Assembly: GCA_034359265.1 (NCBI GenBank)
Contig: CP136891.1
Coordinates: 42,586,001 to 42,650,000, forward strand
Direction: 5' to 3'
Length of the DNA stretch: 64,000 nt
From: Canna indica
Lineage: Eukaryota; Streptophyta; Magnoliopsida; Zingiberales; Cannaceae
The notes under the pieces were generated by a model, which was given only the letters and a program-made list of their open reading frames with translations, made no database searches and was not told the origin of the DNA. Position 1 is the stretch's first letter. Each line of letters begins with the position of its first letter. Made by a program: the position numbers and the translations under genes. Below, in pieces: positions 20,202 through 33,234 of the stretch.

Positions 20202-22628
20202 TGTTATATCCAGAAAAAAAAAAAAAAATTAAAATTAAATTAAATTTTTGAGTCAATGCAGAGGGAGTGGGGGTGGCAGGTGAAGGTAATGGGAGGTATG
20301 AGAGAGGTGTCGTTGAAGGGTTTTAAGAAGAGGGAGCTGGGGAAGGGAATTGAGAAGAGGAGAGGAGAGGAACCTGCAAGCGGGAGTCGGCGCGCGTCGT
20401 GTTGCCGGTGGAGCTCGTTGTCGTCGCCGGAATCGCGGAATCGAGGTAGGAGATCTCTCCCTTCTTCTTTACTTCGGCATTTGTCTACCGACGACGACAA
20501 CGACGAACTGTGGGGGTTGGTGGCGGGCAATCGCAGGCGCGCAGGCTACCGCAGGCCGCGCGGCCATGCCCGCTGCAGTGCTGGTCGCGTGCTGGTCGCC
20601 GCGACACCGCATGCGCTGCTGCGCGCTGGCCGTGCGCTCCAGAACACGCGTAGGCCAGCAGTAGCAGGTGGTGGTGCTTGGTGGTGGCCTTCCCGGCCAC
20701 CATTAAGTCGCCGATGGGTCGGACCGGTCGCGGAGGTCGAGGAGAGGACGGAGGCTGTGGTGTCGTCGGTCGGCGACGGGTAGGCGGTGTCCGAGAGGGA
20801 GAGAGGAGGAGATGGGTCTGCGGGTGATCGGGAGAAGAGAGGGAGACCGGGAGAGAGAGAGAGTCTCGCCGGCGCCGGAAGTCGCGGGAGAGGGCGGCCG
20901 TGCCGCCGAGGTGATCGCCGGCGGCCGGGATGGCCGGTCGGCGTGGGTTCAAGCGAAGGAGGGGGGCGGCGTCGGGAGGGAGGTCGAGTGGGAGTGGAGG
21001 CGTCGGGTGGCAGTAGACGAGTGGGGGATATGAACAGTGTTTAGAGAATAGAGCTGTATCATATGAAATTGGGTTAATTTATGAATTATTGGGGTATTTT
21101 TGTAGTTGATCGTAGAGTCGTCGGATCGAGTCGAGATGAATATCAAAGTTGTAGATTTTCGCATGCTGAACGCGATGGTGGTGTCGGATTTTAGATTTGA
21201 GATCGTTTGATATAATTTTGATATTTTGCTGTTGTTGAGTAAGTGATTGATAGTTGTATTTGAAATTAATTTAGTTGGTGGGCCCCGAGTTGTCGGTTGA
21301 AGTTAAGGTGAATATCAATCTTGATCTTTTTCGCGTGCTGAACGCAATGGTGGGGTTGGTTTTCCGAGAAAGCATTGTTAGGTTGTCCTTTCAGTTGGTT
21401 AGTGGTTGAGATTGTCGAGGTGTTTAAATAATAGTAAATTATTAGTCCGTGAATTTAGTCGATCGATTGGTGTGAAATAATTGTGGGTTGGAGAGTTGGT
21501 TGATCATGGGTGTTTGGTGATGGGTTGAGCCTGCAAGTCTGTCGACCCTTGTTTGTTGTCGAGTTGTCGTCGGAGATAAATTACGGAAATACCTTTGCTT
21601 CCATTGTTTGATTTGCTTCCTAAAATTTATTGAACTCATGTTGCACATTATTGTTGGACATGTCATATAGAGAAATTGCATGTGTTGCATTTTATTGTTG
21701 CTTATTGGTGTTGTTTATTTGTTGAGCATGTTATTATCCTGTTGATCATGTCATAATCACTTGGAATTATTATATTGTTGATCATGATGATGTTTGGTTA
21801 TTATCATGTTGTTCATGTTGTTATCACTTGGAGTTGTTGCTATGTTGTTGTTCATGGTGAAATACCTTGTTGCACTCTTCGAGTCGGGTTGCATGATTGT
21901 CGATCTGGAGGCTACGGCCTTGGAGAGGACTTCGGTCCAGGACCATTTCGGTGTGGTACCCCCCAGGCATGGGAGAGGGTATATATGATATTGACTAGTC
22001 GCATGTTGGGCACCTTCGGGTGCGATGATGTCGGACGCGGCATCTGACGGGCTACCTGCTTGGTGGGGGTAGTCGTATCACCGTTGGAGCGGACGGTTGA
22101 TGCCACTCTGCAGGTGGTAGAGTGCGGGGTTTTTACCCAACGGTCCACACGCTCGATGATTCTGTTGATGTTGTTTAGGAGTAGATAGGAAGTATTTGTT
22201 GTGTTCATTGCGTTTGACTGCATCTTAGGCCATGTTGTTATGCATTGTTGAGTTGACACTTGATACTTGTTGATCATATTGTGATTCTCCTACTCAGCAT
22301 TCGCTGATCTCCGTTGTTTTTGCTTCAGACTTGCAGGGGTGAGCAGTCGATTTGTAGATCGAGGTGTATATAGTCTTTAGTCAGCTAGTAGTTAGTCGTA
22401 GATGTGGAGCTCTGATGGCGACTGCTTTTGTATTTTGTTTCGTCTTGTCGCTTTATAACGTTAAATCTTGATATTGTTATTTTGGGGATGTAATATGTGG
22501 AACTATTTGATATTGTTGTCTTACTTTATATTATGATTTGTGGCTTTTCCTTCCGCTGTGCGGTGTTCGAGTAGCCGTCGCGTTTCGGGTCGGGGTCGCC
22601 GATGGCGGGCCCGGGTCGGGGCGTGACA
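20202..22628 (+). mobile_element. Solo LTR of a gypsy-type element, with 5-bp target duplication
   Basis: It runs from TGTTATATCC (20202) to GGGGCGTGACA (22628). Both sides carry CTTAC (20197-20201 and 22629-22633), a perfect 5-bp duplication. The start and the GTGACA end resemble the other gypsy LTRs in this window. No primer-binding site or coding sequence follows. The GC-rich frames at 20256-21040 lie inside the LTR and show no domains. Confidence 0.9.
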
Positions 22629-22934
22629 CTTACTGAACCTCTCTCAGTTTTAAATCCCTGGTGATATTCAAAATCTGATTGATTAAGAGTTCTCTAGAGG
22701 CTATTGGTTAAGTTAAAGATAATGCTAAAGTTAGGCTTACAATTTCTAATATATATTGATGATTAACAAAGGAATTAAACAATTAATTTTAATATTCTCT
22801 AAAGAAAATGGCTTGGCAACAGAACTTTTCTTTCACTGATTAACAAAGAAATTAAACAATTAATTTTGACAGGTACGGTTCAGTCAAACCTGTTGTGATA
22901 AGCAATGGTCTTCTTAAGATCAAATTGAACTTAC

Positions 22935-23127
22935 CTGTGCAGAAGCAATTGCATTCTTAAGACCAATGTCCATGTACTAAAAAAACCAGATACAGAATGG
23001 TCTTCCCTTTCTTTTGATAACTGACAAAGTCAAAGATCAAGATAGAATGAAGAGAGATATAAAAATGAAGACAGTAGCATACACTTCTTAAAGATGAAAA
23101 CAATATCATAGTTATCGTCTTCTCAGC
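22935..23127 (-). pseudogene. Two unidentified exon-like segments
   Basis: On the minus strand, 23127-23083 follows a TTTGCAG acceptor and ends before GTATGC. 22976-22935 follows a poly-T TAG acceptor and ends before a consensus donor (GTAAGTTC). The lengths are 45 and 42 bases. Joined in phase 0 they read AEKTITMILFSSLRS then YMDIGLKNAIASAQ without a stop. I do not recognise the protein. Orientation matches the identified captured exons in the right part of CACTA-3. They could be fragments of a third captured gene or chance splice-like sites. Confidence 0.35.
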
Positions 23128-24114
23128 CTGCAAAGAAATATTTATCCACAATTGTATATCCCCATATTAAATCCACAAGTATAAATGAAATATGGAACTA
23201 GCATAACAGAACTTACTAAGAGCTGTAACACTGGTTAAGTGACATGGTCACATGAACTGTTCAAAATGGCATATACAAAACCACACTCTGTTCATTAAGC
23301 AAGACATAAGCAGTAGCCATAGAGATGCAAATTAGACAGCAGTTTTGGCACAACTTATGATTGGAAATTGAGCATCTCAATTCTTTGGGCCACTATTTAC
23401 CCAGTCTATTTTCTAGATATAATTTCATTCTTCAATTTCCTTCAACCAGAATATATTCTAAAGAAAAGTAGTATTAAGCATAGTTCAGGTTACCTAAAGA
23501 CTCAGAACAAATGCTCCTAAAAGAATCTAAAAACTTTTTTGAGAGTCACATGGTTGTAGACATGTGCAACTGCACCAGTGAGGAACCAAGCCAGGACTTC
23601 ACTCAAACAGATTTGTCTCCACCAACTTAGTAGCTGACTGGAGACCTATGCCGGCGGTTTTGTATCAAGATTCTCATTTGTTTACCCTAGGCCTATTATA
23701 GAATCATGTTAGAGCACGTCTTTCTCCCAAGAGCTAGAAATAGTATTGGTCAAAGATCATCCTTAAGCACATCTAAGTCTAAGCCAGAATAGAATGTTGA
23801 AAAAAGGTGTTGGAACAACTAAGTTGAGTTATGTGGCTCCATAGAGCCTTTAGGTTAACACTGATGTGGAGCAGAGCAGTCACAGAGCAGTCACAAGGAG
23901 CTGGTCTTTTCCCTTCAGGTCATACTTGGACGGTAAAAGATCTCCAAGTTCATTAATCACATCCAGTAAATATAGTGCTTAAAATTTGTAGAACATGAAA
24001 GCATAAGAAGAAACAATCCATTACTATTAGAATTATAACTTGGTGAAGAGATACCACAACAACAAAATAATACCATATATTGATAATATTCAATGCAATG
24101 AATCAATGACTGAT

Positions 24115-24345
24115 GTTCAGCATGCTGAGATTTTGAGAATGAACTCTCAGCATGCTGAGAATTTATTCTCAACAAGTCAGCATGCTGAACATAAAGTTCT
24201 AATGACCAGCCTCTGTCACACATAATGTTTTCTCTCATCAACTTTATTCATTTGTTGGAGCATGACAGTTGTGCAGGTATATCCAAACATAGTGAGCTTC
24301 CAACTCGATGAATCAGTTGTGCTGCCATGCTGAACATAGCATGCA
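24115..24345. repeat. Palindromic TCAGCATGCTGA cluster
   Basis: The 12-bp palindrome TCAGCATGCTGA, or most of it, appears four times in 24117-24190 with an ATTTTGAGAATGAACTC-like spacer. Related GCATGC pieces occur at 24328-24345. It is surrounded by AT-rich DNA. Confidence 0.55.
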
Positions 24346-26034
24346 GAGAATGAACATTCCTTATGAGAGAAACTGAAGATGCTGCCTTGGAAATGACACT
24401 CTTTTGAAGCTCTATTTCTAAGAACAATATTCACCCCTTTACTAATTTTTCGATTGCTCGATGAATCATACGTATGGTTTAAGGAACAAGAACATAGTAT
24501 AAAACTTAGCAATAAAACAATAAAAAAATATCGAATGATTAATTAAGAATGCAGTTTAATTCGTTGATTCCGAAAAAATGATAGGAATACCAAGTTGTGT
24601 CAATAGCAAACGGACTGTGATATGTACTTTGTTTGACCGTTGAGTTCGAAGTGTCTAAATGTCTAAAACAATCAAAATGTCTAATATCCTATTTGGATGA
24701 AAATTTCAACATACGAAGTGTGTTCAAATTTCAAAATTTTTAGCATGAACATGTCCATGATAAAGTGCAATTTCAGCATGTACAAACTAATTCCAGCATG
24801 TACGAACAATTTCAGCATTTATAAAATAATTCCAGCATATATGAGAAATTTCAGCATATGCACTCTAATAAAATTATGCATAAATACTTACAATTCTGCA
24901 TACATATTCATGTCACAACATCAAATTCCTGCCTACTATTCAAGCTATAAAAATTCAGATTTCTGCATACTTATATTGCTATAAAAATTCAGATCAATCA
25001 GAATAAAATTATCAAATTTAGCATACCTAGACATGTATAACTAGTTTATACTATTACAAATATGTATAACTCATTGATAGATCTCAAGAGAATACATGAA
25101 ACATCAAGATCAATCTACTCTAAATATAGTCACAATACAGATGATTAAGCAACCATAAGTAATTAAATATACAACATAATACTTGATACCCTATTTTTGT
25201 CTGTAAAGGCTGCTAACACCAAAAAAAAAGTTCATAGAATAAAAGAAAGAAGTTCAAACTAGTGTACCTGTTATTAGAAATAGAGTTAATGTGGTAATCA
25301 TGAGCATGAGCATATATCCTTCGACATCTAGATACAAGACTTGTCTCTTGGCTTGTTACCTACACATAATGAATTCAACATGTATTTAAAAATGTGTCAC
25401 ATTTATGATCTATTAATTATATTGGTACTTGAATTTGTAGCAAATGAAGTAAGATGACAAAGGACCGTTAAGACATGTCATTGGTGGAACACTTAAAGCA
25501 AAAAAAGTCATTGCTAGCACTATTGTCATTCTAAGCGGTTGAGTTGTTTTAATGTCTAAATGTAAATCATGGCATGAGTACAACTACCACAGGTAAATGG
25601 TACTTTGATATCCAACTTGGTAAAATGATCTATGCTTCATGAGAAACCCTTTATTTCTTGTGAAAGATATGAATGTTCATTTTTAGTTCATGAACAAATT
25701 AGAGTAAGCAAGAGTAATACCCACCAAAGTAAGCCCTCACCTGATTTGTAGGCTCCGATCTTTTTATGCAGAACTACATATGGCACATACATAGGTGTTC
25801 TATAAAATTATTACTAAATGTTCCAGCTGCATGTACTTCCATTAATGCTGGTAAAGTGGAATTTCCTAAGCATTGAGGTGGAACTATTCTCAGCCTTACT
25901 ACAGAAGTAGTGGAATTGCTTAGGTGTTTGCTCCATCAACAAAACCTCAAACATAAAAACTTACATGGCATAGAAAATATGAAAGCAGAAAAGCTCAAAA
26001 AGTTCAAAATTGACACAAAAAAGTATGTATCTAT

Positions 26035-26210
26035 TTTTTTTTTGAAAAAAAGAGCACTTGTATTAATCATTAGTGATGATAGATACAAGTAAAGGGGGAG
26101 AGATAGAATGTACAAAAATAAAGGGAAGAACTAAGAAGAAGTTCAGGTTGAGGAAGAGGAGTTACAAAGTGCCCAAAGATTTGCGGCTTCTAGGGCTAGT
26201 TCGGTCGAGG
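26035..26210 (-). mobile_element. Small retro-insertion with long target duplication
   Basis: Flanks AAAAGTATGTATCTATTTT (about 26018-26036) and AAAAGTATGCATCCATTTT (about 26211-26229) differ at two positions. The insert begins with a poly-T run, so its poly(A) tail is on the minus strand. It has no open frame. This fits a SINE or a severely 5'-truncated LINE. Confidence 0.55.
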
Positions 26211-27997
26211 AAAAGTATGCATCCATTTTCAGCAATTATTCTAACGATCATGTACATCACAAGTGAGTTCTGTTGTACAATTTTCATGGTTCACTATACT
26301 GACTTCTTAAAGTAGAAATGATAATTGTCATAGACTTCACAGTGCTCATGCTTTACCATGTTCAACTATTTTATTCACCCTCTCATGTCATTACTATGCT
26401 TATCAAGTTGTTATTTTCACAGCATTTGCATTTCATTACTTTTATGGAGGTTTGAACGTGTTGGTAGATTGACCCCATTCTAGCACATTGTTCTTCATTT
26501 CTTATGTGCATGAGTGGACCACCAATAATGGAAGCAGGATTCAACCGACAACAGACACGAAAGGGAAAGGAAAAGGAAATGCTCATAGTTGAGGTTGAGA
26601 AATAGAAACAGATTTTCTGCGCATATTTTTAGGAATCTACACTTAAAGAGATTGAGAAATAGAAAGGAAAGGAAATGCTCACAGTTGTGTCGATTGTAGG
26701 CAGATTTAGCCGTGAGTAGTAGTCGCCGATATGAACATTTCACACTTCTCCATGACCACAACAGAATGATGAATTATCCCCACAATTGAACACCTAAAAG
26801 GGCAAGGAAAGGTTCAAGCAACACACAAGCATAACTATTTTATTAAGTTTGAAAAATTCATGCATCAACAACCTCATAAGTTATTTACATAATGGAAAAC
26901 TCATGCATCAACAACCTCATTAGGTTGCAATAGTTACTTTATTTACATAATGGAAGAAATAGACTTTGGTGTTTCATTTCAAACTTTTAGGCAACAGACT
27001 AAGGAGAACATAATAAGTTATACAATTTGATGGTTACTATAATTCATTGTAATAAGGGATTACCCTAAGCAAATTCCAAGGGAAACATCAACCTACAGTC
27101 TAAAACGATTGAAATAAAGATTCTCTTTGAGAATATATTTACAGAACTTACAGTAGCATCTTATGAGTTAAGAAGAAGTGAATAGTACTAACCCGATTCT
27201 TTGAAATTTTGGCTGTTTGGAAAATTCTTGACTACTATATGATTCACCTGTATGTGTGAAATAAGTGATTAACCACAAAATTAAAACTTTATTAGCCAAA
27301 GAAATACACACATCTCACAAAGTTTAACTCTAAAGCATCAACTGAGCAATGTAATTCACAGGACAACTTCATATTTGAAGCACATAGTTGTCCTGAAAAG
27401 ATGTCAATATAATCGATAGATAACATCAAATATGATACAAAAGAAACTTCAAAATAACTTCAAAATATTCTAATAGTGAATTGGATAATGCCATCAGATG
27501 GTATTATTTGTGGATAATTAGTAGCAAAGAAATAAAATAGAATGACATCATTCCATGTAACTATAATCGAAATAATATATAATAAAGTTTAATGCAGTCA
27601 AAATGAGAATCTCGAAACAGACGAGTGCTATTGTTTGAAAAGATTGAAGAAGAAATGAGAGCTACAATTAGGTCTATCCCTAACTGAGATAAATGGGAGA
27701 AAATAGATTCATATGGTACTGACATATGTATAGGAAAATAGTGTAGACACATGGATTTGCCTCTTGATACTTAGCAGTCCTGCAATATGCACGAGCTTTA
27801 ATATTAGGTTGGAATGAATGAAAAATGAGAATTAAAGCTTGTGCTAGAACCCAAGGAAGAGGAAGAACTTAACATATGTTTAACATAAAACATAACATAT
27901 ATAATATATAAAATACATAATGTATACAAATCAAAGCCTATTTTGGTCGGATCTGAAGTGAATAAAGAAATAGAATTTTAGAGATAAGGAATAAACT

Positions 27998-28303
27998 ATG
28001 GATAAATCCAAGCAATCTTTTCGTAAATCCAAGCGATCTTTTCGTAGGCGTTTGCCCCCAATTGGATCGGGGGATCAAATCGATTATAGAAACATGAGTT
28101 TAATTAGTCGATTTATTAGTGAACAAGGGAAAATATTATCTAGACGGGTGAATAGATTGACTTTGAAACAACAACGATTAATTACTATTGCTATAAAACA
28201 AGCTCGTATTTTTTCTTTGTTACCTTTTCTTAATAATGAGAAATAATTTGAGAGAGCCGAGTCGATCCCCAGAACTACTGGTCCTAGAACCAGAAATAAA
28301 TAA
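27998..28303 (+). pseudogene. rps18: Plastid ribosomal protein S18 copy with premature stop
   Basis: It encodes the small-subunit protein bS18c of plastid ribosomes. The N-terminus ([20 protein letters not shown]) and [20 protein letters not shown], then [20 protein letters not shown], are diagnostic. The frame ends after NNEK at a TAA (28244-28246) where plastid copies have a Gln codon, a single C-to-T change. Reading on, the normal tail FERAES...RNK reaches a stop at 28301-28303, which gives the usual 101 codons. It lies in a nuclear insertion and is not expected to be expressed as a plastid protein. Confidence 0.93.
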
Positions 28304-28565
28304 ACATACTCCTCCTCTTCAATTGACTCAAAACTCTAATTGTAACTCAAGCTCAGATTGATGTTTTGTTCGAAAAGGCCTAGAATCTAGAGTGGTTCCT
28401 GTGTTATAAGAAACAAAAAATGGAAAATTTCTTCTTTTTTTTGAAACATGTTCGTTCATTTCTATTACTTAATCTTAATCTTCAATTTTTTATTCTATCT
28501 TCCCGGAGTTCCTTCTCCGGGGAATTATGTTTCACTCATTCCTGTACTGTATATTACTTTACAAT

Positions 28566-28928
28566 CTACTTTATTTGAAAATCTTGTTGGAAATATATCA
28601 TGTAAAGACAATTCTTATTTGATATAGCTATTTGTGCAAGTATTTTACGATTAAGAAGCAATTGCTTCTTGTACAGATTGTGTATTAATCTACTATAACT
28701 ATACAATACCTTATTCTCACGAGTTACTGCATTTATTCGAGTGATCCACAAACGTCGAAAATCCCTCTTTTGCCTGCCTCTATCTCGATGAGAGGAAGCC
28801 AAAGCTCTCATTTTCTGTTGAGTAATCGTTCGAGTAAGTCTTGAATGAGCCCCTCTAAAGGTTGATGCAAATAAACAAATTTTTGTTCGACGTCTCCGAG
28901 CTGTATATCCCCGTCTAACTCTGGTCAT
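28566..28928 (-). pseudogene. rpl20: Plastid ribosomal protein L20 copy, frame intact
   Basis: A 120-codon frame starts [17 protein letters not shown] and has [35 protein letters not shown] and [13 protein letters not shown]. These are bL20c features at the normal length (about 117-128 residues). The C-terminal residues after MIYF are unusual but variable in the family. In plastids it sits opposite rps18 and next to rps12, as here. The frame is open, but the location inside nuclear transposon DNA makes plastid-type expression unlikely, so it is called a nuclear copy. Confidence 0.92.
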
Positions 28929-29644
28929 TGAATCAAATTAAACCTTAATGAATAACTAATTGATTTCTATTCTTTTAGTCATCCTTTTCCCTTCCCATGG
29001 GCGATTAATAACAAAACGGATTATTCCGATATATAAAATATAAATTCCAATGGCTTTTGCTACTATAACCTTCCTAACCACGATTTTTTATTCCTTCCAG
29101 GCATTTCACCCGCAAATAAGAAATTCTAATGATACTAAAAAAAAATAGTGGGTTCCATCGTTTCTATGGTTACTTCTTAAACGGTGAGGTCCTCTCTATA
29201 CACCGGAGCCTCTTCTTTCATTTAATCAAACGGTATTGTGAACTTGTATAGTTCACACTCTTTGGCTCTACTCATCAATTATAGAATATAGTAATAGCTC
29301 TTTTCACAATAAGAGTTATCTATACAGTGACGACATTTAATTAGGAAAGTTGGCTAGGTAGCTGACCCTCTTAGTCCGTTCTTTTAACAACAAAGAGGAG
29401 CATAATCTTTTTGCTCCTTATAATACCATTTCCTCCGCTTAATGGATAACTATTTGCTACCAATGGAGAATTGCTTTTCACCTCAAATCTAGGTGATTGG
29501 ATTTGCACCAATGGAAACGATAAATTCTATACAAAATATAGGTATATGATAGATCTTTTCCATTTATCCTATTCTTTGGTACTAGTCATGGATATTGGAA
29601 AAATTGTCTCATTTGTTCAAACTCATGATCTGAACGAGTCGCAC

Positions 29645-29758
29645 ATACACCCTAGTACATGTTCCTCGACGCTGAGGACATCCTCTAAGAGCGGGAGATT
29701 TCGTAACATTTCTTATTGGCTGTCTTGCATTTCTAATAAGTTGTTTAATAGTTGGCAT
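29645..29758 (-). pseudogene. rps12: Plastid rps12 5' exon copy (trans-spliced gene)
   Basis: On the minus strand, the 114-bp exon reads [17 protein letters not shown], then [20 protein letters not shown], and ends before GTGCGAC, the usual start of the trans-spliced intron. In plastids the other exons lie far away in the inverted repeat and are not in this window. The exon is undamaged. Position between rpl20 and clpP matches the plastid order. Confidence 0.93.
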
Positions 29759-29910
29759 GTTGTATATATATGTATATATAGAATGGGTTGGTTTAGATCG
29801 ATCTAAACCTAATGGTTGATGATTATGAATTTTTTCTATTCAATATAAAATTACAGAAAATTCAAATTATGGTTTGAAATGGATTTGCACGAAATTCCCA
29901 GTATTTTTTT

Positions 29911-32012
29911 TTATTTTCGACCGCTACAAACAATATCAACAATGCCATGAGCTTGGGCTTCTGTTGCTGACATAAAAACATCCCTTTCCATGTCTTCGGA
30001 TACAACCCATAAAGGCTTGGCCGTTCTTTCTACATAAAGCTTTGTGAGGGTTTCGCGAAGTCTCAGTAGTTCTTCCGCTTCCAGGATAAATTCCCCTGCT
30101 TGTGCTTCATAAAAAGCAATAGCAGGTTGATGAATCATAACCCTAATGATATTGATATAACATCATGAACGGCTCTTCTATATCACATGATTGGGCTAAA
30201 GTAAGGGATAAAAAAAATAACAAGAAAAAAAAAAAATAGAATTGAACAACCGTACATGCATTTTTGTGTGTTGCATACGGCTCTGCAATGGAATTTACTT
30301 TATTCTTCTCTTCTATTCTATCGAAGAAAGAAAGAGAACCCCAGATCATTGAATGATCCATTTACCACCCTTCCTTTCGTGGGAGTAAAAAAATACTATG
30401 ATGGTTCTGTTGCTTTATATTTATATATTTATCTCGTCTGTGATTTAGCAATCCCAAAGTTCCTTTCTGATACGATCGAATAAGGAAAGCTGATCTTTTT
30501 TATATATTTATTTTTGTACTCTTTCATAACATAAATATCAGAAATAGACTTCTGGTGTGGAAGAAAAAAGGTTTGTGACGCTGAAATGTACCCCCGACAC
30601 ATAAAACATAAAATGAAAAATCAACAAATCGGAAATAACCTTTGTTTCATACTACTATCTCGATACAAAATCTCATGTTATATGTTATGAAAAAACAATA
30701 ATGGTTTGTTCATATCGAACTCGAAGTGCCATGCTATTATTACTTAATATTCAATATGGCGAAGGCATAGTCTTTCTTTTTTTTTCAAATAAAAACTCAT
30801 TGGCGCCAAGCGTGAGGGAATGCTGAACGTTTATTTTTTGCTCCTCTGGCCAGAAGGAGAGATCCCATTGAAGCGGCTAATCCCAGGCCTATTGTACGCA
30901 CATCGGGCGGCACATATTGCATAGTATCATAAATAACCATTCCTGACATTACCCATCCACCGGGAGAGTTTATAAACAAATAAAGATCCCTAGTATAACT
31001 TTCTGCACTGAGATAGAGTAGGAGAGCAAGAAGTTGATTCGCGATCTCGCTATCAACCTCTTGGCCTAAAAAAAGCAATCTTTCTCGATGAAGTCGGTTG
31101 ATTAGGACAAAATTATATCCTTTTTGAACCGTACGTGCACCTTTGGATGCATACAGTTCAAAAAATATTAAATTTCAAAAAAAGAATCAATGTGTCGATT
31201 CCAGTTCTATTTCTTTTTTCTGTAATATGTAATAGGTTTTTTTGTTTTTCTAATAAAGGGTTTTTCTTCCATTTTTCAAAAAACATGAGATGCGTTTTGG
31301 CTTCCTTACCTATAAAAAAAAGAATTTACTGAACTTATTGAAATTGAATTAATCTCTCTCATTGATGTATTGTTTCATCGACATTGAAATCATGGTGTAA
31401 TTTTCTTGTTCCTGAATGGGCCCTTTCAATTCTTTTAGGTTCATGTTCTACTCCGGGAAAAGATCTGTCTGAATTTTATTTGCACATATAGGGCAAATGA
31501 TCTCAGTACCGCTTCTTTTTGTTACGACTTCTTTTTCAATTCGTTTCATGCCTTTCCTCAACCATTCGATGTATTGATCATACTATTCTGTTGGTTATTG
31601 GTTGGACATTTGAAATCACTCCTATAGTAAGGATAAGAATTGTTTATGATACAAGGGGTAATCGTACATTACATATATTACCAATTAGGTACCGATTTGG
31701 TATTTTCTGAACGGAGCCTCGATACTTTATTTTTATTTTTTCCAAGTCAACCATAAATTCTCCTAATTGATAATATGGATCCCCAATATAAAATATAAAT
31801 AAATTGATCTAATTGCACTTCACGCTCCGAATGATTGATGGTTCACTCAATATAATATTTCTTGGGCGAAACAGAGGATATCTCGATCGGGGGAGAGAAC
31901 GGGTAAATTCCATATGACCCAATATATCTGACAAGTCGCACTATACGTCAACCCAAGTTGCATCTTCCTCTCCAGGACTCCGAAAAGGTACTTTTGGAAC
32001 ACCAAGGGGCAT
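29911..32012 (-). pseudogene. clpP: Plastid clpP copy, three exons, unusually divergent
   Basis: ClpP is the serine protease subunit of the plastid Clp complex. Exon 1 (32012-31942, 71 bp) reads [20 protein letters not shown]. Exon 2 (about 31108-30810) has [35 protein letters not shown] and [10 protein letters not shown]. Exon 3 (about 30144-29911) has [20 protein letters not shown] and [19 protein letters not shown]. The catalytic Ser (AASM), His (MIHQ) and Asp (GIVD) positions are kept. Much of exon 2 differs from the usual plastid sequence ([36 protein letters not shown]), and the protein ends CSGRK. Frames are open in all three exons. Intron boundaries in exons 2 and 3 are approximate. 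Confidence 0.88.
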
Positions 32013-32463
32013 TAAATTAAAGAAAAATTTTAGTACTATACTTTGCTTTAATATGGAAACGTAACAATGGCTTTATCACATTTATCTCCTTTTTTCTGTT
32101 TATTGTATTTTATACTTTTATACATGTATTTTTATACATAGATTGGAGGGTTTATAGAGTAAGACATAATGAATAAAGAAAATTTTTAACTAACGGATCA
32201 ATCGTTGAAACGATAAACAAATATCTATGCATTTGTTTCCTGAAAGTAAGACTAATCCTCCCATTGCGTATTGGTACTTATCGGGTATAGAATAGATCCG
32301 CTTCTCTTTGTTCTTACGAACATAATTGTTCTATTATTTTTAATGGAACGGAATAAATATTAACCCTTTCTCATACAGAATCTACTGAAAAGGTTAGGTA
32401 CATAGTATAGTCTTTTCCAATGCGATAAAATAAAGTGACATAGTGTCTATTTTTCTTTGATAA

Positions 32464-32780
<317 letters not shown>

Positions 32781-33234
32781 ATTAGGTAGACCATGTCCCA
32801 TTTTTTCAGCATCTATAATGATAAAAAGGATAAGAAATTATCCTTACTATATAACAAAGAGTGTCAGTCTACTTTATAATTGATAGGAAAGGGAACATGA
32901 AAAGATGATAAACAAATCAACTAATTCTAATCCATGCTAGATATGACACACATTATAATACTGTACAGGACCAAGGATTACCATATGATGTGCCAGGCTC
33001 TTAATGTAGGTCCCAAATAGAGTGAATGTATAGCCTCATGCAAATGAAAGATTTATTAGCTAGCCTCTTCCGTTAATGTACTCATCCATATGAACCAATT
33101 CAATTTCCTAAAAAGGAGAAATAAATTTGTTTGTCCTGAGCTCTCATAAATATTAATCCCCAAAACTATAGAATTTGAAACTATTTAAATTCACATCGAG
33201 GAGCAAAAACTACAAATTAATGCAACACATGTAC
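32781..33234. other. CACTA-3 interior between plastid insertion and V-ATPase exon
   Basis: AT-rich sequence with no gene or clear repeat. I searched it for further V-ATPase subunit a exons on the minus strand and found none. Confidence 0.4.

Larger units (their letters stand above)
22634..27934 (-). other. Interior of CACTA-3, mostly without recognisable genes
   Basis: AT-rich sequence. Two short minus-strand exon-like segments lie at 22935-23127, a TCAGCATGCTGA motif cluster at about 24115-24345, TTTCAGCAT-type repeats at 24770-24860, and a small duplication-flanked insertion at 26035-26210. I recognise no complete gene. The remaining short frames have no identifiable features. Confidence 0.45.

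Noticed and set aside
20256..21044. GC-rich overlapping frames as host genes
   Set aside because: They lie inside a solo LTR with a perfect 5-bp duplication and show no domain, with low-complexity Arg/Gly/Glu content.
23520..23625. Minus-strand open stretch reading like a membrane segment (LAWFLTGAVAHVY)
   Set aside because: It is short, has no convincing splice sites at its edges, and matches no family that I know.
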